Source: Anaerolineales bacterium UBA3940 (GTDB lineage Bacteria; Chloroflexota; Anaerolineae; Aggregatilineales; UBA3940). From it: a DNA stretch of 11,553 nucleotides. Position 1 is the first letter of the stretch. Each line of letters starts with the position of its first letter. The position numbers and the translations under genes are program-made. Below are positions 6,548-11,553 of this stretch, in pieces. The notes beneath the pieces were generated by a model. That model was not told the DNA's origin, ran no database searches, and saw only the letters and a program-made list of their open reading frames with translations. Where the stretch lies: NCBI GenBank assembly GCA_002385675.1, contig DGDY01000094.1:4357-15909 (forward strand), read 5' to 3'.

Positions 6548-8827
6548 ATGACAACGATCCAACTCCGTGAATCGCAGAAGGCCGTCGTCGCGTATGAGGG
6601 CGGCAAGATGGGTGTCTCGGCGGTGCCGGGCAGCGGCAAGACGTTTACGCTGTCGTACCTGGCAGCGAGCCTCGTCGAACGGCTGGCGGCGGACGGGCGC
6701 ATCGACGAGCAGGAAGTGCTGATCGTCACCTTTACCAACCCGGCGGTCAATACCTTCCGCAAGCGCATTGCGCGGCTGGTCCAGCAGGAGCGTGGGCTGC
6801 TGCCATACGTCGGTTACCGGGTGCGAACCCTGCACGGGCTTGCCAACGACATCGTCCGCATGCGGCCCGGCCTGGTTGGTCTGGCAGACAACTTCGACAT
6901 CCTCGACGAGCGAGTGACGCAGGGTATCATCCGCGACCTCGCCGAGCAGTGGGTGCGCGGCAACTACGAACTGCTGCTGCCTTACCTCGACCCGATGATT
7001 GTCGAGGACGAGAATCAACTGGGGAAGGTGCTGCGCAGCTATGCGGTGTCGCTCGTCGAGGAGGTGGCGTCGGAGATCATCCGGCTGGGGAAGGACAACC
7101 GCTGGGAGCCGGATGAGATGCTCGACCGGCTGGACGAGCTGGAATTCGACCTGCCACTCGCCCGCATCGGCGTGGACCTGTACGCGGCTTACCAGCGCGC
7201 GCTGAGCTATCGCGGCGCGGTGGACTTCGACGACCTGGTGCGGCTGGCGATGACCGCGCTGGAGACGGACAAGGACTTCCTCAAGCGGCTGCGGAAGCGC
7301 TGGCCCTACATCCTTGAGGACGAGGCGCAGGACTCCAGCCAGCTTCAGAACCGGATGCTCGAACTGCTCTCCGGTGGCAAGAACTGGGTGCGCGTCGGTG
7401 ACCCGAACCAGGCGATCTACACGACGTTCACCACTGCCGACTCGAACCTGCTGCGGGCCTTCCTCAAGAAGCGCAGCGTCGCCGAGATGCCGCTCAAGAC
7501 ATCGGGCCGCTCCTCCGAGCCGGTGATCCGCCTGGCTAACTACCTCGTCGAGTGGACCTCGAAGGAAAAGACGCTCGACAAGGCGCTGCGCAAAGCCTTC
7601 TATTCCAAGAACGTGATCGAGCCGACCGAGCCGGGCGACCCGCAGCCGAACCCGCCCGACGGCTTCGTCTACATCGACTGGGAGGAGGGCAAGGATATCA
7701 CGCCAGAGCAGGAGATCCGGCGGGTGGTCCAGTCGCTTGAGTCGTGGCTGCCGGATCACCAGGACTGGACGGTGGCAGTGCTCGTGCCGGAGAACAGCCG
7801 GGGCTTCAAGCTCGCCGAGGCGCTCAAAGAACGCGGCATCCCCTATGAAGAATTGCTGCGCAGTACCTCCGCCACCCGTGACGCGGCGTCGAAGCTCCAG
7901 CTTGTGTTCGAGGTGCTGGCCGAGCCGACGGACGCGCGTCTGCTGGCGCGGCTGTACCGCGAGGTGTGGTGGCCGCTCGTCGTCGATGAGGCGAGCGAGG
8001 AGATGGTCGCTGCCGCCGACGAAGCAACGCGCGCCCTGCGCAAGCTGCGCCAGACCGAGGACTTCTTATGGCCGGGCGACGAGGGCGACTGGCTGGACAC
8101 ACTCGAAGGCAGCCTGCCCCCCGATGAGATCGAGCGGTTAGGCGGCTTCCGCCAGCAGGTGCAGTTCTGGCTCCAGGCGGCGGCGCTGCCCGTCGACCAG
8201 TTGATGCTGACCATCTCGCAGGAACTGTTCGATGAGCAGGCCGACCTTGCGCTGGGGCACAAGCTCGCCGTGGTGCTGGGCACCATCGCCGACAACAACC
8301 CGGATTACCGCCTGCCCGAACTGGCGCAGGAGCTGCGCGTCATTGCGCAGAACGAGCGGCGCTTCCTCGGCTTTGACGATGTGGGCGAGGGCTACGAGCC
8401 GACGAAAGGCGTTGTGACCGTCGCCACGATGCACGCCGCCAAGGGGCTGGAGTGGGATCGCGTCTACCTGATGTCGGTCAACAACTACAGCTTCCCCGCC
8501 GCGCACGAGGCCGACAGGTTCATCGCGGAGAAGTGGTTCGTGCGCGACCGGCTCAACCTTCAGGCCGAAACCCGGCGGCAGGTTGAGTTGATGATGGCTG
8601 GCAAGCCGGAGGAATATAAAGAAGGCGAGGCGACCCGGCAGGCGCGGCTCGACTACGCCGCCGAGCGGCTGCGGCTGCTCTACGTGGGGATCACCCGCGC
8701 GCGGCGCGACCTGATCATCACGTGGAACGTGGGCCGCTTCGCGCATCGTGGCCAGAAGAACGGCCCCGCCGCCGCGCTCATCGGCCTCAAAAGCTACTGG
8801 GAGAGGGAGTTAAAGGCCCGTGAATGA
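6548..8827 (+). CDS. UvrD/AddA-type SF1A DNA helicase without nuclease domain
   Basis: This 759-residue 3'-5' SF1A helicase is about the size of UvrD/PcrA and carries a full motif set. These are the Q motif LRESQKAVV (6-14), Walker A AVPGSGKT (25-32), Ia VTFTNPAVNTFRKRI (60-74), Ib RTLHG (93-97), II LEDEAQD (256-262), III VGDPNQAIY (283-291), IV LKTSGRSSEP (316-325), V VTVATMHAAKGLEWD (623-637) and VI RLLYVGITRARR (709-720). Motif IV reads TSGRS where most relatives have NYRS. No nuclease strand follows motif VI, unlike AddA or RecB, but a separate nuclease gene overlaps the 3' end by 8 bases. It is the only clearly active motor in the cluster. By position and content it fills the AddA role; an independent UvrD-like repair helicase is the alternative. 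The ATG lies after a purine-rich stretch but has no strong ribosome binding site. Confidence 0.85.
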   Translation: MTTIQLRESQKAVVAYEGGKMGVSAVPGSGKTFTLSYLAASLVERLAADGRIDEQEVLIVTFTNPAVNTFRKRIARLVQQERGLLPYVGYRVRTLHGLANDIVRMRPGLVGLADNFDILDERVTQGIIRDLAEQWVRGNYELLLPYLDPMIVEDENQLGKVLRSYAVSLVEEVASEIIRLGKDNRWEPDEMLDRLDELEFDLPLARIGVDLYAAYQRALSYRGAVDFDDLVRLAMTALETDKDFLKRLRKRWPYILEDEAQDSSQLQNRMLELLSGGKNWVRVGDPNQAIYTTFTTADSNLLRAFLKKRSVAEMPLKTSGRSSEPVIRLANYLVEWTSKEKTLDKALRKAFYSKNVIEPTEPGDPQPNPPDGFVYIDWEEGKDITPEQEIRRVVQSLESWLPDHQDWTVAVLVPENSRGFKLAEALKERGIPYEELLRSTSATRDAASKLQLVFEVLAEPTDARLLARLYREVWWPLVVDEASEEMVAAADEATRALRKLRQTEDFLWPGDEGDWLDTLEGSLPPDEIERLGGFRQQVQFWLQAAALPVDQLMLTISQELFDEQADLALGHKLAVVLGTIADNNPDYRLPELAQELRVIAQNERRFLGFDDVGEGYEPTKGVVTVATMHAAKGLEWDRVYLMSVNNYSFPAAHEADRFIAEKWFVRDRLNLQAETRRQVELMMAGKPEEYKEGEATRQARLDYAAERLRLLYVGITRARRDLIITWNVGRFAHRGQKNGPAAALIGLKSYWERELKARE

Positions 8828-9734
8828 CCATACCGGCCCCTTCGCACATCTGGCGCGGGCGCTTGAGCCGCGCGACGAGCCGCCCCGGCAGGCCGAACTG
8901 CCCGGCGGACTTTTGCCGCACTGGTTCCAGTTCAGCGCGCACAGCCTGCAGGACTACTATGACTGCCCGCGCCGCTTCCAGCTTCGCTACGTGCTGGACC
9001 AGCGCTGGCCCGCCGCTCCCGCCGAGCCGGTGGACGAGTACGAGTGGCTGAGTGAGCAGGGGCGCGAGTTCCACTTGCTAGTGCAGCGGCACATTGCGGG
9101 CATCCCCGAGGACAGGCTACGCCCGCAGCGCCCGCCGCTTGTCGATTGGTGGGACGCCTACCTGCACGTCCCGCCGCCGGACCTGCCGACGGAGGTTCGC
9201 CGCGCTGAGGTCACGCTCTCGACGCCGCTTGGCGCGCGCCGCCTGATGGCGCGCTTTGACCTCGTGGCAATTACGCCGGGCAAGCGGGTGGTCATCGTGG
9301 ACTGGAAGACCTCGCCCAGACGCCCGCAGCGTGAGACCCTCGCCCGCCGCCTCCAGACGCGCGTGTACCTCTACGTAATGGCCGAGGCGGGCGCGGCGCT
9401 GTTTGGCGGCCCGCTTGAGCCGGAGCAGATCGAGCTGGTGTACTGGTTCACGGCAGCGCCCATGCAGCCGGAGGTCTTCCGCTACAACGCGGCCATCCAC
9501 GCGGAGAGCCACGCCATGCTGCACGACCTCGCGAATGAGATCCTTACGCGCGACGGGGAGGAGGACTGGCCGCTCACACCGGATACTCACCACTGCCGCT
9601 ACTGCGTGTACCGCTCGCTGTGCGACCGGGGCACGCGCGCCGGATCGATCTATGACGAGGGCGCAGAGGCGCTTGACTTCGAGTCAGATGAGGTCGACTT
9701 CGACCTGGAGGATATTGAGGCGATTGCGTTTTAG
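8820..9734 (+). CDS. PD-(D/E)XK nuclease with iron-staple cysteines and acidic C-terminal tail
   Basis: This 304-residue stand-alone RecB-family nuclease is the second in the cluster. In order it shows SAHSLQDYYDCPRRFQLRY (39-57, Cys49), G81-x3-H85, E130, RFD with D147, the catalytic strand VIVDWKTS with D161 and K163, QxxxY with Q179 and Y183, and C259-x2-C262-x5-C268. The four cysteines give the 4Fe-4S staple of AddB and Cas4. After the last cysteine comes a strongly acidic tail (about 280-304) ending EDIEAIAF, which resembles the acidic Phe-terminated tip of bacterial SSB. The GTG start overlaps the helicase stop within GTGAATGA, so translation is probably coupled and the two products made in similar amounts. 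It likely supplies the nuclease that AddA and RecB carry fused to the motor. It shares only family motifs with the nuclease at 3212-4231, so it is not a recent duplicate. Confidence 0.82.
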   Translation: MNDHTGPFAHLARALEPRDEPPRQAELPGGLLPHWFQFSAHSLQDYYDCPRRFQLRYVLDQRWPAAPAEPVDEYEWLSEQGREFHLLVQRHIAGIPEDRLRPQRPPLVDWWDAYLHVPPPDLPTEVRRAEVTLSTPLGARRLMARFDLVAITPGKRVVIVDWKTSPRRPQRETLARRLQTRVYLYVMAEAGAALFGGPLEPEQIELVYWFTAAPMQPEVFRYNAAIHAESHAMLHDLANEILTRDGEEDWPLTPDTHHCRYCVYRSLCDRGTRAGSIYDEGAEALDFESDEVDFDLEDIEAIAF

Positions 9735-9760
9735 GCTGACTAAGACCAGGAATGATAAAC

Positions 9761-9790
9761 GCCGCGAATGAACTTCGCGGCTCCGTTTTA
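9761..9790 (+). terminator. Module A repeat, copy 3, possible terminator of the cluster
   Basis: GCCGCGA (9761-9767) pairs perfectly with TCGCGGC (9775-9781) across a 7-base loop. It is followed by TCCG and then TTTTATTG. The T-rich stretch begins only a few bases after the stem, so this copy could end transcription of the nuclease-helicase cluster 26 bases past its last gene. It is also the most complete member of the module A repeat family. Confidence 0.5.
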
Positions 9791-9843
9791 TTGTTGGGAT
9801 GAATGCTGCTCTTCTTCTCATTGCGTACCGGCAGAGGAGGGCC

Positions 9844-9860
9844 AGTTGGCGCAGCCAACT
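9844..9860. repeat. Dispersed hairpin repeat, module B, copy 2
   Basis: AGTTGGC-GCA-GCCAACT is a perfect 7-bp stem with a 3-base loop. It matches the shorter hairpin at 38-48 and again lies downstream of a module A copy. It stands just before the candidate promoter of the cell-wall hydrolase gene. Confidence 0.6.
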
Positions 9861-9872
9861 ACCTCCGTACGT

Positions 9873-9901
9873 TTGCCGCCCCTGCGCGGAGTCGTTATTA
9901 T
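9873..9901 (+). promoter_or_regulatory. Candidate sigma-70 promoter of the cell-wall hydrolase gene
   Basis: TTGCCG (9873-9878) is followed after 17 bases by TATTAT (9896-9901), matching the consensus at four and five of six positions. Transcription would start near 9908, leaving a leader of about a dozen bases that contains the ribosome binding site. The -35 hexamer is the same as in the candidate clpC promoter. Confidence 0.4.
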
Positions 9902-9916
9902 CCCCGCCGGGGGATA
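9899..9916. promoter_or_regulatory. Inverted repeat over the -10 and ribosome binding site
   Basis: TATCCCC (9899-9905) pairs perfectly with GGGGATA (9910-9916) across a 4-base spacer. It overlaps the candidate -10 and the GGGGGA ribosome binding site of the hydrolase gene at 9921. As DNA it could be an operator across the start site. As RNA it would mask the ribosome binding site only if transcription began upstream of 9899. Confidence 0.45.
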
Positions 9917-9920
9917 GTTT

Positions 9921-10655
9921 ATGGATGAGACTCGCTCTACAAACCTGCCGCACCGGGTCAGCCAGTTTGTGGCAGTCGGCGTGCTGTTCCTGGGGATGGC
10001 GGCGCTGGGCCTTGCGCTGAGTGCCGCCGGCCCGGCAGGCGATGGCCTGCTCGCCGAACTGCTGGCAACCGAAACGCCCACGCCAATCCTGACCCCGACA
10101 CCGACAGCCACCTACCCGCCCTACACCGGCGATGACGACCCCGCGCCGACCGACGAGGCGCAACCCGCCATTGCGCGGGAGGTCATTGCCCCGCCGACCC
10201 GCACGCCCACCCCTACCGTCACCCCGACACCGACAATCACACCCACGCCGGAGCCTTCGCCTACCTTCGACGCGCCGGAGATCCACTGGTCACAGGCGGA
10301 CAAGAACGCGCTGTCGTGGCTATGTTATGGCGAGGTCGGCGGGATGGGCTGGGCAAAGATCGATGCCTGCCTGTCTGTCATCTCGACGGTACGCGTCCGC
10401 TACGCGTACAACAACAGCTTTGCCTCCGACAGTGTCGTTGAGGCGCTGACGCGGCCCGGGCAGTTCCCGGTGCGCATCGAGACGGACCGCCCCAGTCCTG
10501 ACCCGGAGCTTAACCAGGCGGTGGAGCAATACGAGCAGGGTCTGCGCGGCTCGTGTACCGGCTTCAAGTACTTCAACTCGGTGCCCGGCTACCCCGGCGA
10601 GTGCGTCATCTATGGCCCGGCGGGGCAGTTTATCCAGTTCCATAATAGCTGGTAG
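9921..10655 (+). CDS. Membrane-anchored SleB-like cell-wall hydrolase
   Basis: This 244-residue protein is predicted to act outside the membrane on peptidoglycan. An N-terminal hydrophobic segment (about 14-36) serves as an anchor or uncleaved signal. A low-complexity linker (about 50-118) rich in TPTPT repeats follows, of the kind common in Chloroflexota exported proteins. The folded domain (about 123-244) resembles the SleB/Hydrolase_2 family. LSWLCYGEVGG (131-141) offers Glu138 as the candidate catalytic acid, DACLSVISTVRVR (148-160) matches the family helix, and GQF (180-182), KYFNS (216-220) and GQFIQFHNSW (235-244) match later family positions. The domain is short and the C-terminal match is weak, so substrate and activity are uncertain. 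The ATG follows GGGGGA at six bases. It is transcribed from its own candidate promoter, separately from the DNA-processing cluster, and nothing in the sequence links the two. Confidence 0.62.
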   Translation: MDETRSTNLPHRVSQFVAVGVLFLGMAALGLALSAAGPAGDGLLAELLATETPTPILTPTPTATYPPYTGDDDPAPTDEAQPAIAREVIAPPTRTPTPTVTPTPTITPTPEPSPTFDAPEIHWSQADKNALSWLCYGEVGGMGWAKIDACLSVISTVRVRYAYNNSFASDSVVEALTRPGQFPVRIETDRPSPDPELNQAVEQYEQGLRGSCTGFKYFNSVPGYPGECVIYGPAGQFIQFHNSW

Positions 10656-10727
10656 GGAGTTCGACGTTAGCCAATCGCAACCAGCTCGGCAAAAGTTCCG
10701 TATCCCCAGCTTGCAAGGGGGAGGTGG

Positions 10728-10744
10728 GCGACCCGGAGGGTCGC
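10728..10744. repeat. GC-rich hairpin in the intergenic region
   Basis: GCGACCC-GGA-GGGTCGC is a perfect 7-bp stem with a 3-base loop. It lies about 70 bases after the hydrolase gene, within a purine-rich stretch that also contains the CTTGCAAG palindrome. There is no T-run, so it is a weak terminator candidate. It resembles the palindromes at 11482-11525 in style. Confidence 0.5.
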
Positions 10745-10777
10745 ACGGAGGGGGTTCCGCCGTAGGAAATTCCCCAG

Positions 10778-10806
10778 TTGACAGAACCGCGAACTTAATC
10801 TAGGCT
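10778..10806 (+). promoter_or_regulatory. Candidate sigma-70 promoter of the acidic membrane-protein gene
   Basis: A perfect -35 hexamer TTGACA (10778-10783) is followed after 17 bases by TAGGCT (10801-10806), a poor -10. The start codon is 39 bases past the -10, leaving room for a leader of about 30 bases. Confidence 0.4.
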
Positions 10807-10844
10807 TCGGGTTATAGCTCTGGTGGAACCAGAAGGAGCGCGCG

Positions 10845-11378
10845 ATGTTTGACGACTTCAATGACCTGCGACGGTCTCAGGACCAGGATGACGAGAGCAT
10901 GGACGACCTGTTCGCAGGCTTCTCGGACGACGCTCTTGATAATGTGAGTGACCCCTTCGCCACGCTGGACGAGGCCGATGACGACGATATCTTCAGTCGT
11001 TTACAGGCCGACGACGAGCCGCTGGAGGAGGACGATTTGTGGGAGAGCGCCCCGGCACAGACCGCTACACAGGCCGCCGCGCAGCCCGCGATTGACGACG
11101 ACCTGCTGCCGCCCCTGCCCGATGCTACCGCACCGTCATGGCTGTCCGAACTGGGCATTGACGAGCCGGATGTGATCGAAGAGGAAGAGGAGGTCGCGCC
11201 GGAGCCTGCCGCCAAGCCGGAGGACGAGCCGCTGGCAGCGATTGCGGGCCGTGGCCCGGAGGGGCGCGCCTTCGGCATGACCGCACAGCAGCGCATGATC
11301 CTCGCCATCTTCCTGTTCCTCGATGTGGTCGTGCTGGGCTTCCTGCTGTTGTACGTGCTGGGCGTAATCCAGCTTTAA
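10845..11378 (+). CDS. Acidic tail-anchored membrane protein of unknown function
   Basis: I do not recognise a family for this 177-residue protein. Residues 1-130 are very rich in Asp and Glu, with low-complexity runs such as DEADDDD (42-48) and EEEEE (112-116), and are probably disordered. Within them, aromatic-acidic patches recur: DDLFAGF (20-26), DDIFSRL (47-53) and DDLWESA (63-69). PSWLSELGID (97-106) is a hydrophobic short motif of a type I associate with Chloroflexota proteins. A single hydrophobic segment (about 151-173) ends four residues from the C terminus, so the acidic part should face the cytoplasm as in tail-anchored proteins. The AAGGAG ribosome binding site six bases before the ATG fixes the start. 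The recurring patches could be docking sites for a basic or hydrophobic partner; this is speculation. Confidence 0.75.
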   Translation: MFDDFNDLRRSQDQDDESMDDLFAGFSDDALDNVSDPFATLDEADDDDIFSRLQADDEPLEEDDLWESAPAQTATQAAAQPAIDDDLLPPLPDATAPSWLSELGIDEPDVIEEEEEVAPEPAAKPEDEPLAAIAGRGPEGRAFGMTAQQRMILAIFLFLDVVVLGFLLLYVLGVIQL

Positions 11379-11418
11379 GCGCAGGGCGTCGTTCCGCTCC
11401 CCATCCGCGTGCTAAGCG

Positions 11419-11443
11419 AAAAGGGCAGGCGTCGCCTGCCCTT
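11419..11443. terminator. Hairpin terminator, probably bidirectional
   Basis: AAGGGCAGGC (11421-11430) pairs perfectly with GCCTGCCCTT (11434-11443) across 3 bases. It lies 42 bases past the acidic membrane-protein gene. Rightward there is no real T-run. Leftward the stem is followed by TTTT, so it may serve mainly a convergent gene beyond the window. Confidence 0.55.
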
Positions 11444-11481
11444 GCTGCCTTTGCCTCTGTGCTGGCCCCTCCCGCCGGCCC

Positions 11482-11525
11482 CCCTTCGGCGGCCCGAAGG
11501 GCCGCCACTTCCCCCTAGAAGGGGG
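11482..11525. repeat. Nested GC-rich palindromes
   Basis: Two mutually exclusive stems overlap: CCCTTCGG/CCGAAGGG (11482-11501) and GGCGGCCC-GAA-GGGCCGCC (11488-11506). A third stem, CCCCCT-AGA-AGGGGG, follows at 11511-11525. This is typical of mobile-like intergenic palindromic repeats. Nothing else is visible between 11444 and the window end. Confidence 0.6.
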
Positions 11526-11553
11526 CAGTTCGCGTCCGATTTGATCGCCCCCT

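Noticed and set aside
6305..7759. Minus-strand open frame of 484 codons across the AddB-like 3' end and the helicase 5' half
   Set aside because: It lies antisense to conserved helicase motifs I to IV, has no recognisable domain, and is typical of stop-poor antisense frames in GC-rich genes.
3212..9734. CRISPR-Cas locus suggested by Cas4-like nucleases
   Set aside because: There is no repeat-spacer array, no cas1 or cas2, and the nucleases sit with AddA/AddB-type helicases instead.
10612..10803. Plus-strand frame of 63 codons between the hydrolase and the acidic protein
   Set aside because: It overlaps the hydrolase 3' end, crosses palindromic repeats, has no ribosome binding site and shows no protein-like content.

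Overview
The window looks like a GC-rich chromosomal segment of a Chloroflexota bacterium, probably of the Anaerolineae lineage. The evidence is a ClpC unfoldase, a cell-wall hydrolase carried on a Pro-Thr linker, an acidic tail-anchored protein with a WLxEL-type motif, and dispersed intergenic palindromes. The phylum is an inference from style; no marker gene fixes it. There are no RNA genes, CRISPR arrays, insertion sequences or phage genes.

Layout. Bases 1-110 hold palindromic intergenic repeats. clpC (197-2704, minus) ends at a strong intrinsic terminator (140-174). A divergent 507-bp intergenic region (2705-3211) carries a candidate clpC promoter, an imperfect inverted repeat and a perfect 15-bp palindrome. 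Four plus-strand genes follow: a PD-(D/E)XK nuclease with Fe-S cysteines (3212-4231), an AddB-like degenerate SF1 helicase (4299-6425), an intact UvrD/AddA-type SF1A helicase (6548-8827) and a second PD-(D/E)XK nuclease with Fe-S cysteines (8820-9734). A SleB-like membrane-anchored cell-wall hydrolase (9921-10655) and an acidic tail-anchored protein (10845-11378) come next, each with its own candidate promoter. The window ends in a hairpin and GC-rich palindromes.

How the genes work together. The four-gene block reads as a RecBCD/AddAB/AdnAB-type end-processing machine whose domains are separate polypeptides. There is one working motor, one motor-like subunit with Walker A but no recognisable Walker B, and two stand-alone nucleases, each with a complete set of four cysteines for an iron-staple cluster. 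In Bacillus AddAB the same functions sit in two large proteins with nuclease domains fused at the C termini. The likely role is double-strand-break resection or degradation of foreign linear DNA. Assembly into one complex is an inference. The second nuclease also ends in an acidic Phe-terminated tail that resembles the tip of SSB.

The split helicase-nuclease cluster is the most interesting item. Secondary items are the palindromes in the clpC/nuclease divergent region, the inverted repeat over the hydrolase ribosome binding site, and a family of dispersed hairpin repeats, one of which lies inside the helicase-nuclease cluster.
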